A stretch of DNA of 64,000 nucleotides from Parapristionchus giblindavisi (taxonomy: Eukaryota; Nematoda; Chromadorea; Rhabditida; Diplogasteridae). The translations under genes were made by a program, and so were the position numbers. Positions 38,501 to 62,219 of the stretch are shown here, piece by piece. Every line of letters begins with the position of its first letter. Position 1 is the stretch's first letter. The stretch covers positions 416,001 to 480,000 of the forward strand of contig CALSFV010000024.1 in assembly GCA_943737045.1 (NCBI GenBank), written 5' to 3'. Under the pieces are notes generated by a model. The model searched no databases, was not told the DNA's origin, and saw only the letters and a list, made by a program, of their open reading frames with translations.

Positions 38501-39760
38501 ATGGATGATCGAATCGTTGATCTCATGTTGTTGTATTGTGATTCATGCAAAACATGAATTCACCTGTGTTCAATTAGAAGGAGTAGAAATTCATTGAATA
38601 TCGTAAATCTAAATTTGGATAAGTTCCGAAAGTTGTCTGACTATCACTATGAAGTCGTTGTTTCACACCCTTTATGTAGAATTTCCTATTGTATGAACAT
38701 AAAGATCAGTCAATAGTCGCTCAATGAAATGCTACGAAAAATGAAGAAATTTTAAACATAGTTATCGTACTTTCTAACAAATATTGTAAGAAACTGTAAG
38801 AAACAGATCCTTTTTAGTCAGGAAAATATTGCTATGAATCGATAATTACCATTTGCGGCTTAAAATCTATCGGGTACAAGCAAACGAAGAAAATAGAAAT
38901 GAAAGCGGATAGAAAAGGAAAGAAAAGAATGTCATTTAGCTTTTATTTGTTGACTTAATCCATTCAAAGGTATCTAACGTGTGTAGTGTTTTCCAGTTGT
39001 GGAATTCTATATGAAGAAGCCAATAATTATGAAGAGGGAGTGACTACGATCTCTACATCTTACACACTATTTTGTGTTATCTGTCAAGACTACCGCAGGG
39101 CTTGAATAACGGTATGTACCTTTAGCTGTAAAGAAGAGAGAGTGGAAGTGAACTAAGTACATCCTAAGTTAGGTCGTAAGACCCTAAGACCCTCGCGTCA
39201 GTGAAAGAAACTGCAGCCATCGTAGCTGCAGATTTAGGGTATAGGTGATTGCGGCGGATAGACAGAGCGTTTGAAGGTTCCTAGTTCAAATTAATCACAA
39301 GTCCTCGCGAATCGCAAAGCAACCAGGATTCAGAAAACAGATACACAATAGGAATTCTCTCATATATACGATACGGATATACACGATACGATGCGTATAT
39401 TGTAGTGTGTATTGTATTGCGGTATTGTGGTCGTGTTCGGAAGATTGAACGACACATACACAATATACAAAGAAACCAAAGCATGCATTGTATGCCCATC
39501 AAAAACACTCGAACCAATTTTTAACTCTCCGCTCTGGCCGCATTCTCTCGCTTTCTATGACTGCGTGACCAGTGTCAAATGAGCTCGAGGTGTGCCTTTA
39601 ATCTACGAGATATACATATTAGAAGATTGAACCAAGAATACAGTACATAATATACATGAAAACGTATCATTATGACCTCTTTACCACAGTACGACAAAAG
39701 AGATACAAAAAGGGAAGAGTACGGTTGTGCGGTGGGTCATATGAGTGGTCAGGAATACGA
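35502..39760. other. Region without supported gene
   Basis: AT-rich; no exon chain found. It contains three further copies or halves of the hairpin family (36590-36652, 36912-36978, 39522-39590). A GA-rich tract lies near 37770-37815. Confidence 0.5.
36912..36978. repeat. Dispersed hairpin repeat, further copy
   Basis: AACTCTCCGTCATGGCAGTG and, inverted, GCGAGAGAGTGCTGCCAGAG. A half copy is at 36590-36652 and another at 39522-39590. Confidence 0.65.
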
Positions 39761-42362
39761 TCACTCAAAATTGGGCACGTCGATATTAGTGAGAACGAGC
39801 GGTCCAGCGTCTGGTCCGGAATCCATCGACATGTTAATGCCGAGTTCTATCTGAAAAAGTGAGGAAGTTAGTGTTGAGATGCGAGAGAACATGCGAAATG
39901 AGGAGAGCACGACGATATAGTTTGGGATAATGAGAGAGTGCAGACAGACAGAGATTGTCTTATCATCTAAAATTCACCTGTCCATGTGTTGCCATACAAT
40001 ATGCAATAGTAATAAGGGAGTCAAGCTATCGAAATAAGCGGATTGACCATATTTAGCTGAGATTTTCTGCTTTTAGCTAGCGAACAGGTGAACATTAGCA
40101 CTGATGTGATAGTCAACACACGTTTCACGAATACCCAAGCGATCAATAATCACGCGCTACCGTAATCAGGATATACCGTACCTGGACACCGGAGGCGTGA
40201 CCGAGCACGACACGGACGGTCGCGGGTTCGACTTCAAAGGTTTCCGAGAGGATCGACTTAAATAAGGTAATCATTGATTATCGATTAAGTATTGATTGAT
40301 TTCGTTTGCCATACCGTGGACGATGTAACACTGCTAACTCTGGACCGATTAATCACATCTTCATCATTACCGTATTCACTCTCGGACGACAGATTCGTCG
40401 CTTCGGGAGTCGCTGCGTCTAAACATCAATCAATACCATTAAGATTACGGTAATCGATTATCGGTTTTTCTAACCGATATCATCAGCCACCGCTGCCTCC
40501 CCGTATTCGGGAATGTACGATAGCTTGTCAGAGCTGGCCGAGGATACTGTAATGATTTGTGTATTCGCGCCAATTCAGGGTTCAAATATACAATATGCAG
40601 AACACTGAACTGGTGTGAAAGATAAACTGACCACTGCGGGCTGTGGACTTGGACGGGGAGTAGCGAGGAATGCGAGAACTGAGAATGATTGAAGATCAAA
40701 GATCATGAAAAGCACAACTCACGGTTTGTTTCCCGGTAGAAGAGCCTCAGAAATGCGGTGAATTTCGGTAGAGGGACGAGCTAAAAAATCGAAGATTAGA
40801 TGTTCAAAGATCAAATATCGCATGTTCAAAGATCAAAGATCAGAGGATCAATGATTGAAGATCAAAGACCAACCGGTTCTGGTGAATGAAGCGCTAGGAG
40901 AGAGTACAGGAATAGCTGATGGACGGGTCACGGGAGAAACTGTAAAGATCAAAGATCAGATATCAAAGGTCAAAGATCACATATCAAATACCTTCAGCAG
41001 GGGCAAGAAGTAGCCCATCAATGACTTCCTCGCAGTCGTCGTCAGCCATCAATTGAAAAGAAGCACTGCCAAGACTGGAATACAGTATACGGTAACCACA
41101 GATTACTGTAGATAAACTTCACTAACCTTTCTTCGAGCTTCATAACAGCGGTGGAGAGCTCCTCGTTCGATGTGGCTTTCTGGAAAAATCGACAAAAATG
41201 TTCTCTCTGGCCGGGAATTGAACCCGGGTCTCGCATGTGACAGACGCGGATACTAACCACTATACTACCAGAGACACATTGAGAAGAACTCGGTGAGTTA
41301 TATAGAAGAGCGCGCTAGTGAGGGTGTAAAGAGTTTTCAGAAAGGGATAACAGATATGAAGAAATAGAACAATGTGAAAGTGAAAAAGGGGGCACAGATG
41401 TTAGAGATTAATGATCGTGACAGATGATACACGAGGATAAAGATAAACGAATTGATCTTTGATCTTTAATCTACCTGTGAGTTTCTCTTCTCTCTTCTAC
41501 GTCTCTGCGACTTCTTACTGCCCATGTCCTCGTGAAATTCGTAGTCGTAGTCGAAAGAATTAGCTGTATTAGTAACTTAGGCGTTGAAAACACTAAGTCC
41601 TAAGTCAGCGCTAAGTTAAGTGCTAAGACCCTAAGATCCTAAAAAAGTCCTAACACCCTAAGGTTTGTACAAAATAGATGAAAATAGATGATAGATCTCG
41701 CTGTGATTGTAACGGTTGTGGTTGGGTAAGAGTGACCTTCGATAGCTTTTCGGTGTATGGGTCAAACACATTTCTTTGTTTCTTACGCTAACTTTCTCTC
41801 TCGTCACTATCGATAGAAACATGTAAAAGAACAAGAAATTTGACTAAACATAAACAATTTTTATATATTATTTTATTATCTAATCCAGTGTTGAGTTATT
41901 CTTGAATGTTCTGACTATGGTTTCGGTCGTTTTTCCGATTTTCAGTAGTTTTTTTTAAATTCACCTGAACTGATTCGACTGAGATTGAAAGACAGAGCGG
42001 TTTCCACTGAAATGTCCTCGAGGGATCTGCAATTGGACGAAATTAAATGTGATTGGATTTTTACAGTCTCTTCATTTCAAATGATATGTCTTGTGATAAT
42101 GAACAACGGAGTGAAAAGATAATACACAATCCTATATGAAACTGACTCTGATTATAGAAGCTTGAATCCCTTAAATTTAATACAATTTAAATAAAACTTA
42201 CGAAGAAACAGCGTTGACCTCGTCGTTGAATTCCTGTAAGTAAAAGAGTGTTCGAAGGGGGACGAACACCCTAAGGGGAGACTAATCTCGAGATCTCATC
42301 TAAAGGCTGTAAACGGAATACGAAAGAGACTAGAGGAGATTAGAATCAGAGCTTACCTCCAT
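39761..42362 (-). CDS. Unrecognised protein with SxIP motif
   Basis: Thirteen exons, 278 residues: 42357-42362, 42202-42233, 41965-42026, 41475-41563, 41127-41179, 40992-41074, 40874-40939, 40723-40780, 40632-40678, 40475-40546, 40315-40418, 40182-40256, 39761-39850; every phase closes and the last codon is TGA. The first coding exon is only ATG GAG. The protein is acidic and Ser-rich, with one basic patch (SKKSQRRRREKR, about 50-61). A middle segment PSRIPRYSPSKS contains SRIP followed by basic residues, the pattern of EB1-binding SxIP motifs in microtubule plus-end trackers; a second SAIP lies upstream. There is no signal peptide or membrane segment. I do not recognise the family; a cytoskeletal role is only inferred from the motif. 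Introns contain GATCAAA runs and a tRNA-Asp. Confidence 0.75.
41203..41274 (-). tRNA. tRNA-Asp (GTC)
   Basis: 72-nt cloverleaf on the minus strand: acceptor TCTCTGG / CCAGAGA, D-arm TAGTATAGTGGTTAGTA, anticodon loop CTGTCAC in a paired stem CGCGT / ATGCG, T-arm CCGGGTTCAATTCCCGG, discriminator G. It lies in intron 4 of the SxIP-motif gene, same strand. All stems pair, so it is probably functional. Confidence 0.93.
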
Positions 42363-43096
42363 GGCGAGATCGACCGTTCACTCGAACACACAAACTGTGA
42401 AATGAATGGAAAGTCATTGTCCAAATTGAAGATAATGAGTGAAATGTGGATTAAGAAGTGATTTACATTCTTAGATTCAATTATGCGATTCATTTATGGT
42501 CACTCTCTCAAAACAAATGTAAAATCAAGGTGTGCGGAAAAGGAGAAAATGTCAATCGTTTTTTTCAAAACATTTTAACGTCGAGATGATTGGGAAACCA
42601 GTATGGAAGTTTACGAGAGTATGTAAGTGTATTGTTATTGCCTCATGAATCTTTGTCTGATTTATGATTATGTCAGAACTACTTGAGCTTTTTGCTCAAT
42701 GCTTTCTCTATTATAAGAAGAATGTCTTCAGTCAAAACTGGTTCAGATAGACTGAAAAGGGAGTTGCGGTCCCTAATCAGCCGAGCGTTCTAAGTCACGG
42801 ATACTCATCGCCCGAACTCATCATATTCAGATTCAGGTACGAATTGACCCTTACTGAAGACACAAAGAACACACACTCTCTGGTAGAGTATAAAGCGCGC
42901 GGCGAAGGCACGCCGGGTTTGGTGCAAACGCGCTAACGAGAGAGTGGGCGGAGTCGGCGCGGCCACACGATGGCCTCGCTCGAGCTCATTGTAACAGTTG
43001 TTCGAGTGAATCATAATGTTTTTTGCAGGAACATAAGGTGGCAAGGGGAAAGGGAAGGGGTTGGGGATATCTCAGTGTGAGTGTCAACACTATAAC
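42363..43096. promoter_or_regulatory. Divergent intergenic region
   Basis: 734 bp between the start codons of the SxIP-motif gene (-) and the Ig-like gene (+). It must contain both promoters. A ggatatctcag acceptor-like site about 20 bp before the Ig-like ATG could be a spliced-leader or 5' intron acceptor. No coding exon supported. Confidence 0.4.
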
Positions 43097-43697
43097 ATGA
43101 AGGTTGCTATCCTAGTTCTTCTCGGTCTAGCCGTCAGCCATGCTGCTGTATTGCAAATGCAAGTCAAGGTATTTTCTTTATTATTTAACTTAATTAAGTG
43201 TCCCAATTAAGGAAGGAACTAGAATGGAGATCTCTCAGAATGATTCCAACATCAAGACATGGGAGAGAGATCGAGATGGAAAGAAAGAGGTTTGAGATCT
43301 AATAATCAGATTAGTGAAGAATGTCAGAGATCAAAGATCAATTCTTGATTTAGACCGTGACCAGATGCACAGGCCAGAGCAATGTCAACTGCGGAAAGTG
43401 GATTGATCAGGTAATTTTTAAAAGATCAAAGATCAAAGATCAGAGTAAGCATTTAGAACCAGCGCGTTCTTACTGGATCCAAGGTCGAAATTCTTGATAA
43501 TGGATCTCTTATCATCGATCCCGTGAGTTTGTTTTATTGGAATCTCTTAATCTTGATATCAATCGATTATCGGTTTGTGTTGTCTGACTATGGTATCCTT
43601 TCAGTTCACAAAGGCCGATGTAGGCTCGTACACAACTCCCGACCAGAAGAAGCATCCCAATCTTGCGCAGAACGTTATCGATGTTTCTATCGTCTAA
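43097..43697 (+). CDS. Small secreted Ig-like protein
   Basis: Four exons (43097-43168, 43354-43410, 43457-43522, 43605-43697), 95 residues. MKVAILVLLGLAVSHAA is a signal peptide. The mature part has two Cys (RCTGQSNVNCGKW), a KVEILDNGSLIIDPF strand and KADVGSYTTPDQK, the shape of an Ig-domain strand with its Asp-x-Gly-x-Tyr corner. From memory, short nematode secreted proteins with the same GSL.I..F...D.G.Y.SPD pattern form a nematode family of unknown function. NGS is a possible glycosylation site. Introns carry GATCAAA runs. A likely polyadenylation signal AATAAA follows the stop at about 43712. Confidence 0.85.
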
Positions 43698-44146
43698 ATA
43701 CAATATTTATGAATAAAGAATTGATTTTATGATCTATTGTACTCTTTTAAACATATTTTCCATTAAAACTATCGGTGATCAAACAATCACGTGTCGTGTA
43801 TTATTTATAATATCGATTACATAATTCTATATTCGAAAAGTCAACAAGAACAAATATTATTAGTGAATGTTTCCAAAAGTGCAAAGTCACGAGTGTGTCC
43901 CACCGAGTCATTTGACGTCACGACTGAATAACGACGCGCTGCGGTCTCGCGTTGCGGCTTGGCCGCTTGCCAAAATTTTCGATTTTCTGCGTTTCTCTCT
44001 CCTATTTCACGTGGTTTGAATCACTTTTTACTCGTTTTAGTAGTATTATTATCGCCCTTGTTCATTGATTATACTATTTTGACGTACCTTGGCTCGGTAG
44101 ATATTATCTAGACGGTGAACAGTGACCATTTCAGTCTGTTTGTGGT
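43698..44146. promoter_or_regulatory. Upstream region of the MOF-like gene
   Basis: Contains a perfect CRE palindrome TGACGTCA at 43913-43920, then a GC-rich segment (43930-43975). A gaccatttcag acceptor ending at 44134 lies 12 bp before the ATG and is a likely trans-splice site. Confidence 0.4.
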
Positions 44147-56971
<12,825 letters not shown>

Positions 56972-58120
56972 TTGGATATCGATTTATCGATTGATTTAAT
57001 ATCATACCGTATCCCACATCTCAATTATTCATTATTGATTTCTTATTTTGTTTCGCTAGCATCAAAAGCTCTCAGTTACCGTATCTCGTCTCATCGCATC
57101 ACGACCTCATCACCGCTCACTTGTCATATAATCTCCGCCTTCTCTCCCGATTCAAAAAGTACAGTATTCCCATTCACCTCTCCATTGTTACATTGCATCA
57201 TCGGCTTTATTCCTTCGTTGCTATCGCTATATCGATTAATAGTCTCAGTATCGTTTTTGTTTGCATGTCTGCGTGTGTTATAAAATGACATCACCATTCT
57301 GTTGTTAATTAATTGTAATTTGAATATTCAAGGCCCTTCTCATTTCGTAGTCCATTGTTCCATAGAATCGGTCGTTTTTTTCCTATTGTCTTGTCTAATT
57401 CCATTACTTGACCTCGTTTTGCCCCATATTTGTGTTCCCCTAGCGAATCGTCACTTAATCAAGAATAGCCTCGGGACATTTTCTTGTCTCGGGCGGAATA
57501 TCAGGCGCCAGAGTTTTTCGCAGGGATGCAACGTCTTCTCCATCGCCTGACGCTGCGTGTGCGTCCGGGAAATGTTCCACAGTTATAGGAAGTATTGATC
57601 GGCTTTAGGGCTAATCATAATCAGCGCCTCTTTCATTTACCGATTTGAACATTTTTGTTATGAATTTTTTCTCTATCCCTAAAGTTATAATCTCGCTGAT
57701 TATTTGCCCTACGCAACCCGATCAATATTTCCTTAATCGTCACGGGTTTGCTTCCCCTATAGTTTCTTCTCCCTTTTTTGTTATAGTGAACCGTAGGCTC
57801 TTGCTGCAATCTTTGTTCTCTCGTTTCGTTGTCCCATTGTTTTGTTAGTCCCCCAGTGAGGAATATGAGACCTATCGTCGACTATTACTGTATTTCTATT
57901 ATCATTATCATGATTATTATTCTGATTACCTCACCACTTGTTGTTATTGCCGTGTGGAATAAAACACGTTGCGGATTCGAAAAGACTGGGCTCTTTCGAT
58001 TCACGATGAGTGTAAATCATCCCCCAGGCGTTGTAAGGCGCTCAGATACTGTTATAGTGATGTCTTGATTCTATTCTACCATGATCGATAATCGCTTACC
58101 GTATGTTGCAGCACCTGAAA
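56972..58120. other. Intergenic region before the ARGLU1 gene
   Basis: No coding exon supported. A gtatgttgcag acceptor ends at 58111, nine bases before the ARGLU1 ATG; it is a probable trans-splice or 5' UTR splice site. Confidence 0.45.
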
Positions 58121-61100
58121 ATGGCCCGTAGTCGGAGTCGCAGCAAGAGCAGGGATCGTGATCGCGAAAGGGAGAGGGAGCGCAGACGAGAACGATCAAG
58201 GAGTAGGGAAAGGTAATCAATAATTTGATTGATTGATAAGACAATAAATGAGTAGTGTTATTTGCATATAGTGGGATTGTCTCGTTTCAAACGTCTCGCT
58301 ATCATGTCTTGAATATGGCATGATTGCGCCTGGTGGTTCCTTGTTTAGTCAAATTATTTTATTTGTTAGCGATTTGCGTGGTGCGCTGACAAACTAGGTT
58401 TTTTGAAACATTGTTCGATTGAATTTTCGAAAAGATTAACATGCCGTTGAATCGATTAATGATTGCAAGGGTGGCGTTAATCAAAATATCGATCGATAAA
58501 TTCTTTGCAGACGTGATCGCAAGCAACGTCGTCGTCATCGTAGTTCATCTACATCTGGAGGTGATGATACAGGGAGTCATTCACTTGGAAGTCTTCTCAA
58601 GAAGAAGGAGAGGAGGGATAGGGATCGAGAGTCAGTACATTGTCTTTTATCTTTAATTTATATTGTATTGAAATCGATGCATTTACAACTAGTGATATAA
58701 ATCGATGTAACAACTAATGAGACTGATCGGTTACTGCTAACAGGAGAATAAAAGGGGTTGTCTTCGAACTTGGCAGATCCCCTCCAAATGCTCTCTAGAA
58801 AGTGATGGGAACGGGGCGAAAATTTTGACCCCCTGAAACCATCTGACAATACCGGACCTTTCACCCCTTACTGTTAGCTCTTCAGATGCTATGAAATAGT
58901 AATACTAGATTTTACTATTTTGTTGAAACTGAAACTTGTAAAGAAAACTGAAATATGCTGGAAAAAAATATTATATATAATCCGAATACTCGTGTTGATT
59001 TCATGTTTCGAAGTGGATACATTACGTTTAGGAAATAGTTCATTTTGTTTCTCCGTATATTTGGTATCCCAAGTGATCAATTGGTATGATTCAGCAGCTC
59101 TCGTCGTTCTCCCGCAGTCTCCTCATCCTCCACCACTACCGTATCGCGTGATATCGCGCGCGAATTCGAATCGACATCGTTTGACGCGTCGCGGCTAAGC
59201 AGCGCGGCTGCCGCATGGATCGAGTCGCGCATCGCGGAACAGGTATACTGTTTTATTTTGGACGAACTTTTGAGAGATTAAATTACTGATTGATCTATGA
59301 GGCCGTTTGTGTAAGAGTCGGGCAAATCTGGGAGAGGGTTGGCACAGGCATAAAATTTTGATACCCTCAAACGATTATTGGAAATTTTGATGGAGACGTT
59401 TGCGCCACAGACGAGTATGACAGTTCGAACCGGCGTGACGAGAGGATCACAACGATATATTATGAGCCCATATCTGTGCGAAAGAGGTAAACAAGAGGAC
59501 TCTCTCAATTCCGCGCGCTCTCTCGCACTCTCGAGAGAGCGCGGCGAAATGAGAGATGCCGAGAGAGCGCGCGGAATAGAGAGACGCAGACAACTCCTCG
59601 TGATTTTGCAGATCACTATATCGAGGCAATATTAGCGGTGCAACGGAGATATGGGCTCATAATACATCGTTGTGATCCTCTCGTCACGCCGGTTCGAATT
59701 GTCATACTCGTCTGTGGCGCAAACGTCTCCATCAAAATTTCCAATAATCGACCTTTTGAAAAATTTTCAAAACTAATGATGTAGACAGCCATCATCGCCA
59801 TCGAATTCTGTCCTAGGAGCCCAATTTTCATACCTCTAGCTCTACCATGGACCGAGAATGGCCTGAAAAAGTGATCTTACCGTAATCCCGCCCAGGCGTT
59901 GCGGGACCACTGGAGCCAAAATGACTATGTCTATCTTCATCAGCATGGTCGATAACCCCTATACACAAGTTTTGAGGGTATCAAAATTTTTGGCCTGTGC
60001 CAACCCTTGTTCGACTCTTACACAAACGGCCTCCTATGGAAGATTTATATAGTTATTGATCTATAGTATCCAGTTTCGGTATATTGTAGCACATCTGATG
60101 CTACAGTAATCGTACTTGATTCATAAATCATGTATGGTATTAAGGTAACATCTCGAGTGGGTCAATTGGAGGCAGCGATGTCTGAGCGTATATCGGCTGC
60201 ACGAATGGAGATGGAGACACGACTGCGTGCACAGATCGAACATGAGATGCAGGAAGAGATGGCGGAGTGTGCGAGACGAGAGGTACGGTAGGACGATCTT
60301 TACTAGCGAGTGGTGGAGTTAGTGGGGATGCGATTAGGATGGCGTTTAAATTATACTGTGGGTAGACCTTTACTAATGATGAGTAATTGTCTTTAGATTT
60401 ATGATCTGGTCTAGATTTGTGTGGAGTGATGCTTTGATCGATTTACGCATGTTGAGTGCTCTGGTATTTTGCCACTTAAAGTCTACTTAAACTTTCCCAC
60501 TTTAAGTAGACTTTAAGTAAACTTAAAGTGAGACGTAAGTCTACTTAAAGTGGTGTGGTATACTGTAATGCATTTCGTCAAATGTTCTTTCACTTAAAGT
60601 TTACTTAAAGTCTACTTAAAGTCTGTGACGTAGTTTAAGTAGACTTTAAGTGGCAAAATACCACAGTGATAGCTGTTAGTAGGAGTGCCCACATCACAGC
60701 AAGACACTCCGTGGTGAGATGGCCGAGCGGTCTAAGGCGCTGGTTTAAGGCGTCTCTTCGGAGGCGTGGGTTCGAATCCCACTCTCATCAGTAATCTTTT
60801 GCTGCTTTTTCCAGGCCGAATCGAAGACTCGGTGTGAGCAGCTTGAGAAGGAGCTAGAAGAGAAGCTGAAACAGGCTGAGGATAGTGAAAGGAAATTTGT
60901 AAGTTTAATATTTCATTATTATTTGTATTTACTTTGAAATACGCCCCATTGTCTAATATTATTCTTTGATCCTTGCTTTCATTCAATAATTGTACATGTC
61001 TCATTACCGTAGTCTCATTTTCCATCGTAATCCGTTTGTATTGCGCATATCTCTCACTTACCGTAATCCGAAATTATATCCTAAGCAGCCAAGTGCAGGA

Positions 61101-61730
61101 GGGCTATATATAGGTCAGCCGACACACCCTGGAACATGCATTCTTGCAATCAATACCTTCTACGTTCGGACCGAATTACCGTAACCTCGGTTGAGTTACC
61201 GTAATCCGCACATGAACTCTCAATATTGGTTTGTTTGTTTGTTTCGAGGCCTCAAATGTTTCTGAAACGTATGTATGATACATATACAGGTTTGCCTCAA
61301 AGCTTGATCCAATACCAATACCTTAATCATCATTGAACATCTCTCACTCTCGACTAATCGATAATGACTACCCTCGACTACAGTAGTCCAGTGCTTGACG
61401 AACTCCTACACGGAAAAAGTCGAGCGCGCTTGACGGATTACTGTAGTTCTATATTTTGCCTAATGACATCGTTTTTCGAGAGTGAGCGATGAAAGCGTTG
61501 TACCGTAGTCTCGAGTAGTAGTCCAATCGGGTCGTTCGATTGTGTCGCAGTCATGATTTCTCTTTCAGAATGACGAACGTCTAGCGATGCTGGCTCAGAA
61601 GTCGCAACTAGAGCGTGAGAGGGTGGCGTTGACCAAAGAACGAGAGGCGTTGACGAAGAATGAACAACAGACCATATTGAACAAAGGCGGACAAGCCCGT
61701 GCTCCGATCAAGTTCAAGTTTGGAAAATGA
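58121..61730 (+). CDS. ARGLU1-type Arg/Glu-rich nuclear protein
   Basis: Six exons (58121-58212, 58511-58630, 59095/59098-59242, 60145-60282, 60815-60898, 61569-61730), about 246 residues. An N-terminal SR-like domain (MARSRSRSKSRDRDRERERE, then KQRRRHRSSS and LLKKKERRDRD) is followed by a long Glu/Arg/Lys helical coiled-coil region. The end ERERVAL...EQQTILNKGG...KFKFGK matches the conserved ARGLU1 C-terminus (EQQ.ILGKG type, from memory). In other animals ARGLU1 acts in the nucleus as a Mediator-linked transcription coactivator and alternative-splicing modulator. Exon 3 has a tandem CAGCAG acceptor. Introns hold a foldback element, a second inverted repeat and a broken tRNA-Leu. The order and spacing of modules fit the family well. 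Confidence 0.88.
59299..60033. mobile_element. Foldback element in ARGLU1 intron 3
   Basis: 735-bp inverted-repeat element. Left GAGGCCGTTTGTGTAAGAGT and right ACTCTTACACAAACGGCCTC are exact complements. Long inner arms include GAACCGGCGTGACGAGAGGA and its complement. CTAT on both outer flanks may be a 4-bp duplication. Confidence 0.75.
60462..60663. mobile_element. ACTTAAAG-rich inverted-repeat element
   Basis: Ends TGGTATTTTGCCACTTAAAG / CTTTAAGTGGCAAAATACCA, with internal repeats of ACTTAAAGTCTACTTAAAGT in both orientations. Located in ARGLU1 intron 4. Confidence 0.7.
60713..60790 (+). pseudogene. tRNA-Leu(AAG) with anticodon-stem deletion
   Basis: 78-nt sequence with good acceptor (GGTGAGA / TCTCATC), D-arm, class II variable arm (TCTCTTCGGAGGC) and T-arm (GTGGGTTCGAATCCCAC). 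The anticodon 5' stem CTGGT and loop TTAAGGC are followed directly by GTCTC; the expected 3' stem ACCA is missing. Without it the anticodon stem cannot form, so I call this a pseudogene. It lies in an ARGLU1 intron. Confidence 0.75.
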
Positions 61731-62219
61731 ATAAGCTCCGCCCCCTTTTTTGTAACCTCATCTCTGACCCCAATCCGACCCCATTATCAACCTCACTATT
61801 CTCATCCCACTCTACGCGGTCTAGAGTTATTCCATTGCTACTTTAATCAATAAACAATCTAATAATGTTTCGTAATAACCAAATTCGCCCATTCATTCAT
61901 CTAGTACCATGTACGATATATATTGATTATTCCTGTTTCGCCTTTGCTGTTTTCCCCATTTGTGTTTGCCTGTTTTGTGCATTCTCTGTTTATTGATTGG
62001 TAGCTCGCACGATAAAGCTAGATTCAATAGGATTTATCGCAAATATGAATATGACTTGGCAAAATGCCAAGAAGATTTGGTACACATTGAAACTGTGTGC
62101 ATAACAATAATACTCGTAGATTGATGACATCGTGAATGTGAGGTGAGTATCGATCGATTAGAGGAATGTGTTGAATACTCAGTGGCAGAGTAGTATACCA
62201 GTTTTGACAGGATGGTGCT
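61731..62219. other. Convergent intergenic region
   Basis: Lies between the 3' ends of the ARGLU1 gene (+) and the receptor gene (-). AATAAA-type signals lie near 61850. No coding exon. Confidence 0.5.
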
